Origin: JACMLC01 sp963720235
Lineage (GTDB): Bacteria > Acidobacteriota > Blastocatellia > Pyrinomonadales > Pyrinomonadaceae
Assembly (NCBI GenBank): GCA_963720235.1
Contig: OY970389.1
Coordinates: forward strand, 1,116,001-1,180,000
DNA length: 64,000 nucleotides
Direction: 5' to 3'
Positions 8,671 through 17,032 of the stretch are shown here, one piece after another. The stretch's first letter is position 1, and the number at the start of each line of letters is the position of its first letter. Below the pieces are notes generated by a model. It had not been told where the DNA came from, searched no databases, and saw only the letters and a list, made by a program, of their open reading frames with translations. The position numbers and the translations under genes were made by a program.

Positions 8671-10758
8671 ATGAAGTTTAAGGCCAGTGGATTAGTGACC
8701 GTGGTTCTGGCGATGGCTATTGCCGGACAAGGATTATTTGTTCAGGCTACAGGCGACCGCAACACTGCGCGTGTGGCCCAGCTATCCGACGCCGAACGAA
8801 TTGCACGGTTGGAAACGCTCCTTGAGAATCTGCGACAGGAGCTAAAGATACCGGCTTACTCAGCCGCTATTGTGAAAGATCAAAAGGTGCTTTGGGCAAA
8901 GGGATTCGGCTACGCAGACGTGGAGAATAAGATACCTGCGACCGCACATACTCCATATCATCTCGCTTCGCTGACCAAGACGTTCGCTTCCACCATTCTG
9001 ATGCAGCTTGTACAGGAGGGAAAGGTCAAGCTGGACGATCCCGTTTCCAAGTACGGCATTAACTTGGAGAGCGAGGGTGTCATTAGAGTGCGGCACTTGC
9101 TGTCGCACACCTCCGAGGGAAAACCCGGCGAGCAATACCGTTATAACGGCAACCGCTTTGCTGAATTGGACAAGGTGGTTCAGAGGGCCACCGGCAAGTC
9201 GTTCGGCGAACTTTTAATAGCCAACATCCTAGACCCCCTCGGCATGAATGAGACAGCCCCGAACGTGCCAAGGATTGTCAACACAAAATCGCCGGGAGCC
9301 GCGGGCGGGGCAGCAGAAGGTGAAGTGAAAGCCGCCGTGATGGATATCATAGCGGGCTTCAATTCCGGCAACGTGGATCAAATCGAGCGGCGTCTCGCGC
9401 CTCAGCACAATGGCTTTCAAGGTGAGGGAGGATTCTTAACTTCTTTTATTAATGAGGACGAGTTGCGGGGCGCATTCAAAGCTGGTTTCAAGTTGAAGTT
9501 TGAAGTCCACAACCTTGAGACGGCTGTTTACGGCGACAGCGCCATCGCAACTTTCTTCATGAGCGGAACTATCACGCCCCCGAACGGGGCGCAGCGCACT
9601 GAAGGCCCCTGGCGAAGTTCATTCGTCTTGAACAAACAAGACGGGGCCTGGAAACTGGTTCACTCTCACCAGTCGGCCATGAACAGAGCGTTGATTACGG
9701 AAAAGCACCAGCAAAGATTCGATACGGTTGTGAAGACGCTGGCTCAGCCATATGCGCTTGACCGCGAATTTAAGACCACAAAGATTAGTTACCCGCAGGG
9801 GTTCAGCACTTCAGCCGGATTGATGTCCACAGTTCTTGATATGGCGAAGTATGACATTGCGATTGATCAGAATAAGTTTCTCACGAAGGAAACCCAGCAA
9901 CTTGCTTTCACACCCACTCTGTCAACGAAGGGCGAAGGGCTTCCTTACGGTCTTGGATGGTTCACGCAGAACTACAAAGGCACGAAGCTGCTCTGGCATT
10001 ACGGTTACTGGACTGGCAACTCGTCGTTTATTTTGAAAGTGCCAGAGCGAAACATGACATTCATCATCATGGCTAACTCGGACAATCTCAGCCGCCCGAC
10101 AGACCTTGGTTCGGGTGATGGGCTAAGCTCTCCAGTGGGCATGGCTTTCTTAAAGACCTTCATCTTCCCGGAGAAGTTTGGCGAGGCCTTGCCGGAGATT
10201 AGTTGGAACGCTCCCGCTTCGGAACTGAAAAATCGGCTCAAGCTGATAGAGGGGAAACCCTATGCTGATCTGTACAGCAAAGACCTTGTGACAAAGTTTC
10301 GGATTCATCAGAGTGTGGGACGCGCAAGCGAAGCCGCACAGCTAATGGGCATGTATGGAGAACTGTTTTCCAGGCCGATGCCTGAAGAGCTAGCGAAGCT
10401 GCCGGTCATTGCGCAACTCGTGCAGGTGCTGGACAACGAAGATAAGAGTATGGCGTTTAGTCTGGCGAGCACTCAGGAGGTGCGTATCTTCGCCATCGGC
10501 GAAGGCCAGGCCGGAGAGATGTTTGACTACGGATGGATTGAAAACGCCGACAAGGGGCTTCCCGTCTGGGAGATGCAAGAGCCCAAGACCACACACGCAG
10601 GCGGTGCGGGTAAGAACCGGAAAATAGATTTAGTGCTCACCCTGTCAGCAGGGAACTACAGATTGCGTTACAAATCTGATGATTCACACGCTTTCAACCA
10701 CTGGAATAGTCTGCCGCCGGATATTAACTTTTGGGGAATTGCAATCTATAAGAAATAA
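8671..10758 (+). CDS. Exported beta-lactamase-fold hydrolase with an NTF2-like domain inserted in the catalytic domain
   Basis: 695 aa from the ATG at 8671, preceded by AAGGAGG; the frame is open from a GTG at 8650 but the SD favours 8671. A signal peptide is followed by a serine-hydrolase fold with SLTK at about residues 100-103 and YNG at 158-160. Residues about 216-335 (EGEVKAAVMDIIAGFNSGNV ... WRSSFVLNKQDGAWKLVHSH) look like a SnoaL/DUF4440-type NTF2-like cone domain. The hydrolase fold then resumes (SAGLMSTVLDMAKYD, LLWHYGYWTGNSSF). The last 150 residues form an extra beta-rich domain seen in secreted proteins. The substrate is unknown. It is 61 bases downstream of the other hydrolase and probably arose from a related ancestor. 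Confidence 0.85.
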   Translation: MKFKASGLVTVVLAMAIAGQGLFVQATGDRNTARVAQLSDAERIARLETLLENLRQELKIPAYSAAIVKDQKVLWAKGFGYADVENKIPATAHTPYHLASLTKTFASTILMQLVQEGKVKLDDPVSKYGINLESEGVIRVRHLLSHTSEGKPGEQYRYNGNRFAELDKVVQRATGKSFGELLIANILDPLGMNETAPNVPRIVNTKSPGAAGGAAEGEVKAAVMDIIAGFNSGNVDQIERRLAPQHNGFQGEGGFLTSFINEDELRGAFKAGFKLKFEVHNLETAVYGDSAIATFFMSGTITPPNGAQRTEGPWRSSFVLNKQDGAWKLVHSHQSAMNRALITEKHQQRFDTVVKTLAQPYALDREFKTTKISYPQGFSTSAGLMSTVLDMAKYDIAIDQNKFLTKETQQLAFTPTLSTKGEGLPYGLGWFTQNYKGTKLLWHYGYWTGNSSFILKVPERNMTFIIMANSDNLSRPTDLGSGDGLSSPVGMAFLKTFIFPEKFGEALPEISWNAPASELKNRLKLIEGKPYADLYSKDLVTKFRIHQSVGRASEAAQLMGMYGELFSRPMPEELAKLPVIAQLVQVLDNEDKSMAFSLASTQEVRIFAIGEGQAGEMFDYGWIENADKGLPVWEMQEPKTTHAGGAGKNRKIDLVLTLSAGNYRLRYKSDDSHAFNHWNSLPPDINFWGIAIYKK

Positions 10759-10778
10759 TTGGCCTACTCGGCTTGGAA

Positions 10779-10816
10779 GAGCGACGGGGCGGAAAAGCAC
10801 TTCTGCCCCGTCGCTC
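10779..10816. terminator. Strong hairpin after the hydrolase pair
   Basis: GAGCGACGGGGC pairs perfectly with GCCCCGTCGCTC around a 14-base loop, 20 bases after the stop at 10758. There is no T-run, so it is either a Rho-assisted terminator or an mRNA-stabilising 3' stem. Confidence 0.65.
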
Positions 10817-10866
10817 GTAAGTTGCGTAAGAGACTGAACAAACCAGGAAGCAATAATCTACATTCC

Positions 10867-10906
10867 CATGACGCGCTTGAGCCTGTGCCGCATCAAGCGC
10901 GTCATG
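10867..10906 (-). terminator. Hairpin downstream of the M43 protease gene
   Basis: CATGACGCGCTTGA (10867-10880) pairs with TCAAGCGCGTCATG (10893-10906), 14 bp with no mismatch. It lies 40 bases past the stop of the minus-strand protease gene and between two convergent genes, so it can serve either. On the plus strand it is followed by AATTTTAAAA. Confidence 0.6.
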
Positions 10907-10946
10907 AATTTTAAAACAGCTTCTTAGCTCACGGCTTCACATCATT

Positions 10947-12395
10947 CTATTGAGCGAACCTCTTACGGTACTCAATAGATTCGATAAAGGCGCGGATGAT
11001 GCCGTGATAGCAGCCGTAATCGCCGCCGCTATTCGTGCAGCCGTTCAAGTTTCCGAGCCAGAAGTTGTAGCCGTCGAAATTATTGTCCGGCGGATCGTTC
11101 GGAGCGCGTTGCAGATAGACGCGATACGAGAGGTCTATGAATTGACCGTTGTTATACTCCGGCGGCGGAAATGGATTGAGCATGTTAGCGGTTCTGGCCT
11201 GCTGGCGAAACTCGCCCGATTGCCAGAAGGCTCTGGACACGTCAACCCGCTTATTGCCAATGCATGTCTGGTTTGTGCCGCACTGCGTAATCTGTCCTGC
11301 CCAGAAGCCAAGCCCGCCCATGTCCGGCTCGCGCAGGAGGAAATCAAGATACTGTTGCCGGACGAAGAAGCGCGCATCGTCAATCGGATTTCCACGGTAC
11401 TGCAAGAACATAGAATCCGAACGCGTTGATTGCCCGTTGGTAAAGCGGAACATGCAAGAGTCGTCCGAGTAATCCATGAAATTTTCTATAGGGTCTAAGC
11501 CCGGAGCCGGGCAGGTGTTGCGACCCGACGGGCAACCAAAAGCCGGAGATGCTTCGGCTGGCGTGTCGCTCACTTCATCGTTTGTCGTTGAGCAGCCACC
11601 TTGAAAAGTGTGAAAGAGTCCGAGCCAATGCCCTATCTCATGCGTGCCTGTATCGCCCAGATTGTAGGGAGCAGCCGAGCCGCCCGGCAGACTTGCATTG
11701 AGGCAGACGACGCCATCCATAGTCGGGTCGAACGAATAATCCCACGGGAAAGTCGCCCAACCTAACAGACCGTCGCTTGGATTGTTTGTATAGAAATTCA
11801 GCGAGTACGGGCCGCCGCGCCGCAACGCTGTTTTCATCTGACGCTCTTCAAATGAGCCGAAACTGGCAAAGTGCCATGCCGTGTTATTCGTGCGCGTGGT
11901 CTCTACCTTAACGAATCTGAAGGGCGTGTTCGCTCCGCCCGTCTGTCCGCTGAACGAAGCGTTGAGCACATTAATCTGTGCATCCAGCCTCGAATCGGAA
12001 ACATCGCCGTTGCCGGAACTGTCCCTGATGACGTGAAAGTAAACAGGAATCGTAACGGAGCCGGGAGCGCGTAAAAACTCTCCTGTCCCGGATTCTCTGG
12101 CGCGGCGAGATTCAAACTCTTCGAGCGATTTTTGAATCTCCTGTTGTTTCCCCTCATCGACCGGTGGGGTGGCGCAACGCGCGCCGCTCTCAATGAAAAC
12201 CTTCTTGCTCGCCCATGTGCGCCCGTTGATAGTGAAGGGGCCATCATCATCCTGCCCCTTATTTTGGCTGAGCGGAGTTGAAGATATCGTGCTCGCATTG
12301 TTTGCGGCGGTGGTTGAGAACTCCCGCGTGGTGAGCGTCAGCACGAGGCTCGCAGCGCAGAGGAGCAGCATTAGCCTGGATATCATCTTTTTCAT
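10947..12395 (-). CDS. Secreted M43 (pappalysin/cytophagalysin-type) zinc metalloprotease with C-terminal DUF4214
   Basis: 482 aa from the ATG at 12393-12395, chosen because AAAGGAAGG lies 6-14 bases upstream; 8 codons more are open. A signal peptide is followed by a propeptide-like region. The metzincin motif HEIGHWLGLFH is at residues 252-262, with the Met-turn NFMDYSDD around Met307, both as in M43 enzymes. Several Cys pairs surround the site. The last 135 residues (DDARFFVRQQYLDFLLREPD ... FIESIEYRKRFAQ) match the DUF4214 pattern, a helical domain common on secreted proteins of environmental bacteria. Role inferred: extracellular proteolysis of peptides or proteins. Confidence 0.9.
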   Translation of the reverse strand: MKKMISRLMLLLCAASLVLTLTTREFSTTAANNASTISSTPLSQNKGQDDDGPFTINGRTWASKKVFIESGARCATPPVDEGKQQEIQKSLEEFESRRARESGTGEFLRAPGSVTIPVYFHVIRDSSGNGDVSDSRLDAQINVLNASFSGQTGGANTPFRFVKVETTRTNNTAWHFASFGSFEERQMKTALRRGGPYSLNFYTNNPSDGLLGWATFPWDYSFDPTMDGVVCLNASLPGGSAAPYNLGDTGTHEIGHWLGLFHTFQGGCSTTNDEVSDTPAEASPAFGCPSGRNTCPAPGLDPIENFMDYSDDSCMFRFTNGQSTRSDSMFLQYRGNPIDDARFFVRQQYLDFLLREPDMGGLGFWAGQITQCGTNQTCIGNKRVDVSRAFWQSGEFRQQARTANMLNPFPPPEYNNGQFIDLSYRVYLQRAPNDPPDNNFDGYNFWLGNLNGCTNSGGDYGCYHGIIRAFIESIEYRKRFAQ

Positions 12396-12556
12396 TTCTA
12401 CCTTCCTTTCGTGAGTCATAGGTTTTGCCGGAGGGATATTGGGCCATGTTGACAGAAGGCTCGAACGCTACCGCGCAGGTGCGTTCAAAGCCTGTGTTAT
12501 CTATTCCGGTGAAGTTGTTACGCATCTTCTCCAACGGCTTAGAAAGATTCTCCAGA

Positions 12557-12593
12557 TGGCAGCAGGACTGGCCTCTGCTGCCAATTAAATTTT
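12557..12593 (+). terminator. Terminator-like hairpin with no upstream gene on its strand
   Basis: TGGCAGCAG (12557-12565) pairs with CTGCTGCCA (12575-12583) and is followed by ATTAAATTTTT. The gap 12396-12801 contains no convincing protein gene; the hairpin sits between divergent genes. It could end a short RNA starting near 12420-12450 or act as an attenuator. Nothing else is recognised in this gap. Confidence 0.4.
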
Positions 12594-12801
12594 TGACATT
12601 TGTGCAACTAGACGTGGAGGTGTGAGATTTATTTGTGTCCGCTCTAAATTTCTTATCACGCGCTTGATTTACTGAATTAAGAGACAGATGTTCAGTTATG
12701 AAACAACAGTTTGCGGAGCTTGAGATTTAAAGCGATTAGTTTTGTCACAGATTATCCGCCCGTGGTGTTCTATAGTTGAAAACAATTCTGGAGGTTATTT
12801 T

Positions 12802-13761
12802 ATGGTCAAAAGATTATTTTTAGTTTTTCAGATTTTTTCATTGATTGCACTGGCTTCTGCCATCGCGCTTGCCCAACCTGCGGCGGATCATCACCAGCAC
12901 TTGTTCAGTCAAGCTCGCGTTGATTTTCAACCCTCAGGTTTAAGAACGATTGTGGCTCAAGATGTCATCGGATTGCTGGACAAAGCCGGAATCAGGCGCG
13001 CCGTGCTTTTATCAACAGCATATGGTTATGGAAGACCCGGCTCGGAACCGCCGGATGAGTATGCAAAGGTCAAAGCGGAAAATGATTGGAATGCTGCACA
13101 GGCCGCTCTCTTTCCAAAAAGGCTGATTGCATTTTGCAGCTTCAACCCGCTCAAAGAATATGCTCTCGATGAGCTTGCGCGTTGTGCTAAAGACGCGAAT
13201 CTACGCCGCGGAATCAAACTGCATTTTGGCAGTTCGGATGTGCAGACGGAACTTCCAGAGCATTTCGAAAAATTGAAGAAAGTTTTTCAGGCGGCAAATT
13301 CTCATCGGATGGCAATCATCGTGCATATGAGAGCGTCTATCTCCAAAAAACGACCTTACGGGCCTGAACAAGCACGCGCGTTTCTGGAATTGCTTTCTTT
13401 CGCTCCAGACATTCCGGTGCAGATTGCTCATCTTGCCAGTTCGGGGCCGGGTTATGATGACCCTCCGGCGCACACGGTTATTGAAGTGTTGGCTGATGCG
13501 GTTGCGAAGAAAGATTCTCGAACACGAAAGCTCTGGTTTGATGTGGCAACAAACGCACATCAGACAAATTCTGCGGAAGTCTCCGAACTTTTAGTCAAAT
13601 TGATTCGCCGAATCGGTGTCAAACGGATACTCTACGGCTCAGATTCGGCGCTCGGAAACAATCTTCTGCCGCGCGAATCCTGGGAAGCGTTTCGCCAACT
13701 GAAGCTTTCGCAAAAAGAGATAAAAACTATCGCCGGAAATGTAGCTCCGTATTTTCGTTAA
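12802..13761 (+). CDS. Exported amidohydrolase (amidohydro_2 / TIM-barrel metal-dependent hydrolase)
   Basis: 319 aa from the ATG at 12802, which has GGAGG 7 bases upstream. A signal peptide (to about residue 25, ALAQ) directly precedes the metal-binding motif HHQH at residues 30-33. Further family features follow in order: RGIKLHFGSSD on the barrel, IIVHMRAS, VQIAHLASSG and a C-terminal LYGSDSALG that supplies the catalytic Asp. The family hydrolyses or decarboxylates varied small substrates. A periplasmic location is unusual for it but common in acidobacteria. It is transcribed divergently from the M43 protease. Substrate unknown. Confidence 0.85.
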   Translation: MVKRLFLVFQIFSLIALASAIALAQPAADHHQHLFSQARVDFQPSGLRTIVAQDVIGLLDKAGIRRAVLLSTAYGYGRPGSEPPDEYAKVKAENDWNAAQAALFPKRLIAFCSFNPLKEYALDELARCAKDANLRRGIKLHFGSSDVQTELPEHFEKLKKVFQAANSHRMAIIVHMRASISKKRPYGPEQARAFLELLSFAPDIPVQIAHLASSGPGYDDPPAHTVIEVLADAVAKKDSRTRKLWFDVATNAHQTNSAEVSELLVKLIRRIGVKRILYGSDSALGNNLLPRESWEAFRQLKLSQKEIKTIAGNVAPYFR

Positions 13762-13910
13762 ACCGCTCGAACTACCTGCGGCTAACTATTCCTTCAATGT
13801 TGACGAAGAAGTGGCACAATCAAATTGCTTTGCGATGATAAGGGAGAATTGGAATCACTTCCTAAAGGTCTTAATCATCCAGAATTTATCATTCAATGTT
13901 TGATAAGCGA

Positions 13911-14066
13911 TTAACCACGCTTCTTATCCGGCCTCGGCGTAAAACCGCGACTCTCCGGCAATTTCCTTGAAGGAGATGGTGAACCTTGTGGCTGACGCTT
14001 ATCTGCTCGTTCGGCAATCTCTTTCTTGATTGCTTCCTTGACTCGTTTTTTAGCACGTTTATTCAT
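13911..14066 (-). CDS. 51-residue lysine/arginine-rich basic protein, divergent from the SET methyltransferase
   Basis: Translating the minus strand from the ATG at 14064-14066 gives 51 residues with 10 Lys and 8 Arg. The N-terminal part (MNKRAKKRVKEAIKKEIAER) would be an amphipathic basic helix; the rest is Pro/Ser/Arg-rich and likely disordered. A perfect TATAAT box (14074-14079) ends 7 bases before the ATG, so the transcript may be leaderless, which explains the missing SD. The codons are uninterrupted and the protein has no signal peptide. It could be a nucleic-acid-binding protein, and it is a possible substrate of the neighbouring SET enzyme (inference). Confidence 0.55.
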   Translation of the reverse strand: MNKRAKKRVKEAIKKEIAERADKRQPQGSPSPSRKLPESRGFTPRPDKKRG

Positions 14067-14073
14067 AGCAGAG

Positions 14074-14081
14074 ATTATACA
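14074..14081. promoter_or_regulatory. Overlapping -10 boxes of a divergent promoter
   Basis: The 44-bp gap between the basic-protein gene and the SET gene contains ATTATACA. Read on the minus strand it is a perfect TATAAT, 7 bases from that gene's ATG. Read on the plus strand TATACA lies 29 bases before the SET ATG. No good -35 box is seen in either direction. The geometry suggests coupled expression of the two genes. Confidence 0.45.
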
Positions 14082-14110
14082 ATAGGAAATAAGCTGCTAT
14101 CATCTCATCA

Positions 14111-14497
14111 ATGAACAACGAGAATGGCAAGTTCGCAGTTAAGCGCACCGCTTCGGGATTAGGCTTATTGGCACTCAAACCGATTCCCGCCAACAAAAAG
14201 ATTGTCGAGTACATTGGTCCAATCATCAGTCTTGAAGAAGCAAATAAGAGCCGTAGCAAGTACCTGTTTGAACTTGACGACGAGCGCGTCATTGACGGCC
14301 ACGCGCGCAGTAATATCGCCCGCTACATTAACCACTCGTGTGAGCCGAACGCGCAAGGGTTTACGACGGGCAAGCGTGTCTGGATTTGGTCATTAAGAGA
14401 GATTAAAGCCGGGGAAGAAATCACCATCGACTATGGTGAACAATACATAAAGACTCACATCAAAAGATGTAAATGCGAAAGCTGCGCTCCGAGATAA
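14111..14497 (+). CDS. Small SET-domain protein (protein-lysine methyltransferase family)
   Basis: 128 aa, ATG start. The whole protein is a minimal SET domain: GLGLLALKPIPANKKIVEYIG at the N-terminus, the pseudoknot motif NHSCEPN at residues 74-80, and EEITIDYG at 103-109 with the catalytic-type Tyr. A CxCxxC tail (C120, C122, C125) together with C77 can form the post-SET zinc site. SET enzymes transfer methyl groups from S-adenosylmethionine to protein lysines; bacterial examples are less common and their substrates are mostly unknown. It lies 44 bases from a divergent gene for a Lys-rich 51-residue protein. No SD is visible. Confidence 0.9.
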   Translation: MNNENGKFAVKRTASGLGLLALKPIPANKKIVEYIGPIISLEEANKSRSKYLFELDDERVIDGHARSNIARYINHSCEPNAQGFTTGKRVWIWSLREIKAGEEITIDYGEQYIKTHIKRCKCESCAPR

Positions 14498-14515
14498 ATG
14501 TACTCTCTTCGGAGA

Positions 14516-15625
14516 CTAATTGATGACGAGCCATGAGACCTGTGCATCATCTGAGAGGTCGGAAGATAAAATCGTGAAGGATGCGCCTTCGGCAATCTCC
14601 GTATAAGAGTAAGTAACAACATCTCTCGTGGCCGACCGACGTGTGACGAGAATGGCCGAGGTCTTTCGCACACAGGTCGAAGAAATATTCGCTTTCCCCC
14701 TCTCTATTTGCGCCACGCCGCGACACTGATTGCTCAGCTTTAATTGTCCATCCACCTGCACTTCGCCCTGAAAATAATTCTTACTGTTCGTTCCGACCGA
14801 ATAGACGTTGTAGCGCATATATTCGCCGATGGTCGAATGGTCAGCCACGAAGAGACCGATGTTGTTATAGACCTTTGTCCCGTATGCGCTCGAAGGCTGG
14901 TTGATTTTGATTCCGTACATATTCGGAATAATGCCAGTCCCCTGACCGCCCAGATTTTTCAGATTGATAACGGCCTGTTCCGTGACATCCGCATTGCCGT
15001 TATTCGTGACGCTCGTGGAAATGCCGAACATGTAAGGATTAGCTTCGGGCGCGTTCTCCGTCGAATTGTTGACCAGATTAATGGCCGCTCCCACCGAGCC
15101 ATATTTCGGGATGATGCCTTCGATGTATGCGCCGATTTCCGCTCCCACAACTCCCCACGTCGAGCCTGTGTTGCGATTATCTATGGCTTCGATTCGCCCG
15201 CCGAAGGTGCGCCCGTTAAACTCGCCTGTGCCGGAATTGCGCGCCGCAGAATATGAGCCGTAAATCTCGCTTGGCCCGGTGGTGTTAATCATGACTCCTG
15301 CGGGAATACTGACGCGGTTGTAAGAACCGAAAGTCAGATACTTGCCCGTTATGAAAAGAGGGTTGTCCGGGTTGAGCGTGAGATCGTTGAAGAGGCCGAC
15401 GCGATAGTCTTTGATGGTTTGCGGGAATGTCTTTTGAAATGTTGCCAGAGTTTCCACAGTGCCTGCGCCTCCGAGGTAAGGCGCGAAAGCAAATTCATTA
15501 TTGCGATTCTCTCCGACCTGAAGATTGTCGCCTCCGACATCCTGAGAGGATGCCTCGGAGGGTGAGAGCAGACAGAGAATCAGGCAGATGAAAGTAGAGA
15601 GGATGATTGAGGTCTTGCGTGGCAT
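14516..15625 (-). CDS. Secreted fibre-like protein with a tail-fibre-type C-terminal domain
   Basis: 369 aa with a signal peptide (SIILSTFICLILCLLSPSEASS). The middle is Gly/Asn/Thr-rich beta sequence (YGSYSAARNSGTGEFNGRTFGGRIEA, then VGAEIGAYIEG) like the shafts of trimeric fibres. The last 65 residues (from RGVAQIERGKANIS to the terminal DDAQVSWLVIN) follow the pattern of the small beta domain that ends many phage tail and surface proteins, with F-x-I-xSS before a V-x-W-x-I end. It is not in a phage cluster, so a cell-surface or extracellular role is more likely. Exact function unknown. Confidence 0.6.
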   Translation of the reverse strand: MPRKTSIILSTFICLILCLLSPSEASSQDVGGDNLQVGENRNNEFAFAPYLGGAGTVETLATFQKTFPQTIKDYRVGLFNDLTLNPDNPLFITGKYLTFGSYNRVSIPAGVMINTTGPSEIYGSYSAARNSGTGEFNGRTFGGRIEAIDNRNTGSTWGVVGAEIGAYIEGIIPKYGSVGAAINLVNNSTENAPEANPYMFGISTSVTNNGNADVTEQAVINLKNLGGQGTGIIPNMYGIKINQPSSAYGTKVYNNIGLFVADHSTIGEYMRYNVYSVGTNSKNYFQGEVQVDGQLKLSNQCRGVAQIERGKANISSTCVRKTSAILVTRRSATRDVVTYSYTEIAEGASFTILSSDLSDDAQVSWLVIN

Positions 15626-15669
15626 AGAGTTTTTCAGTCTCCCTTTAATTTTAGAAATACGTGAGTCTT

Positions 15670-15703
15670 AACCGTCACGAACAAATTTCTGTTCGTGACG
15701 GTT
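15670..15703 (-). terminator. Perfect hairpin between two minus-strand genes
   Basis: AACCGTCACGAACA (15670-15683) pairs with TGTTCGTGACGGTT (15690-15703), a 14-bp stem with a 6-base loop. It lies 17 bases beyond the stop of the FG-GAP gene and upstream of the fibre-like gene. There is no long T-run. Confidence 0.6.
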
Positions 15704-15720
15704 CAAAATGGAATCTCGAA

Positions 15721-16737
15721 TTATTGACCGACCAGCGAGGTTGAGACGGGCGACGCATTTTGACTGCCCATCGGTTCGGAGAGCAGATGGCCGTCACGGC
15801 TGGCGAACACATGAACTTCAAGCATCAATCGATTAAAAACCGCAAGATCTGCTCTGCCATCGCCGTCGTAATCACCGGGCATCGGCAGGTCTGGGTATTT
15901 CGAGCCCGCCGAGTCATTGATCTGCCCCGGCTCGTAATAGCCCTGACCGAATCGTGAGTAGCGATAGTTTTGAGAAGAACTCTCGAAGATTATCCACTCG
16001 CCTGTAGCAGTGGCATAAGTTGCGAAGTCGTCTATTCTGTCTCCGTCATAATCGGCTGGCACGATGAGATCGCCGTCTCTGAACTCGCCTGCCCAGTGCA
16101 TGCTTAACGCCCTCACTGAGTCTGTGTTCAGCCAGTACAGCATGGATTTTTCCTGACGAAAGACAGCAATGTCGGTTGTGCCGTTGCCGTCGTAGTCTGC
16201 GGGCGCGGGCCTGTCATTGACGAGGCCGAACCGTCGAATTACGATTTTCTGGTCAGAACTACGGAGGATATACCAGATGCTCTCGGATGGACGGAACACC
16301 GCAAAGTCCGTGCGACCGTCGCCGTCATAATCGCCCTGCACAGGCACATCGCCAGTTCTTCCCCAGTGAAAATCCTTTTTGGCCTCAGTCGAGCTGGCAA
16401 TGATGAACCAGATTTTGTCTCCGTTTTTCTCGTCAGCGCAGACGGCAAAATCTGTTTTGCCATCGCCGTCGTAATCGCCCGGCACAGTCTGCCTGCCCTG
16501 TCCGAACCAAACTTCATTCAATTTCTCCGTGGCAAAGTTGTAAGTGAACCAGAGGTTGATTTCCGGGTCGTACAAAGTGGCTTCGGCTCTGCCGTCACCA
16601 TCGAAGTCCGTAGATTTCGGTGCGGATGATGGCGCGAATTGTGCCGAGGCGATTGTGACTTGCAACACCGTGAGCATCGCTATCAAGGCCACGGTCATAG
16701 CAGAGGAACGGAGCGTGAGATTCATACGTCTTAACAT
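15721..16737 (-). CDS. Secreted FG-GAP/VCBS-type repeat protein
   Basis: 338 aa from the ATG at 16735-16737 with AAGGAGA 11 bases upstream; the frame is open 45 codons further but this start gives the signal peptide (about residues 10-32, ending IASAQ). The mature protein is a series of about six blades, each with a Ca-binding-like DYDGDGxxD loop followed by AVFR-type and W-Y/I-I strands, consistent with an integrin-like beta-propeller. The same module makes up the C-terminal third of the large protein at 61511-64000. It probably acts in adhesion or as an extracellular structural protein. Confidence 0.87.
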   Translation of the reverse strand: MLRRMNLTLRSSAMTVALIAMLTVLQVTIASAQFAPSSAPKSTDFDGDGRAEATLYDPEINLWFTYNFATEKLNEVWFGQGRQTVPGDYDGDGKTDFAVCADEKNGDKIWFIIASSTEAKKDFHWGRTGDVPVQGDYDGDGRTDFAVFRPSESIWYILRSSDQKIVIRRFGLVNDRPAPADYDGNGTTDIAVFRQEKSMLYWLNTDSVRALSMHWAGEFRDGDLIVPADYDGDRIDDFATYATATGEWIIFESSSQNYRYSRFGQGYYEPGQINDSAGSKYPDLPMPGDYDGDGRADLAVFNRLMLEVHVFASRDGHLLSEPMGSQNASPVSTSLVGQ

Positions 16738-17032
16738 TGTGGTGAAGTCTCCTTTTTCTTGTTGTTCAAAAATGTCGTCGGATTTTTTGAGAGTCGGGCG
16801 GCGCGAGTTGAGGCTGGATATTTTCACGGCTTGCGTCGGATTATTGACACCTGCTTGTCGTAAAGCTGACATGAGTGAAGATAAACGTAACTTTCAGCTT
16901 CAGCTTTTCGCTGACTTTCCGGTAAATCGTGATTGAGAAAGACGCAAGCCGAAACTTCCCGGCTTCTTCCATCATGATGATTGCGATTCGTATGCCACAG
17001 AGGGCAGGGTCAGGCGGGGTTTGAGAAGGGCT

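Noticed and set aside
13811..13828. TGGCAC...TTGCT resembling a sigma-54 promoter
   Set aside because: The distance between the GG and GC elements is two bases too long, and no suitable gene follows on the plus strand.
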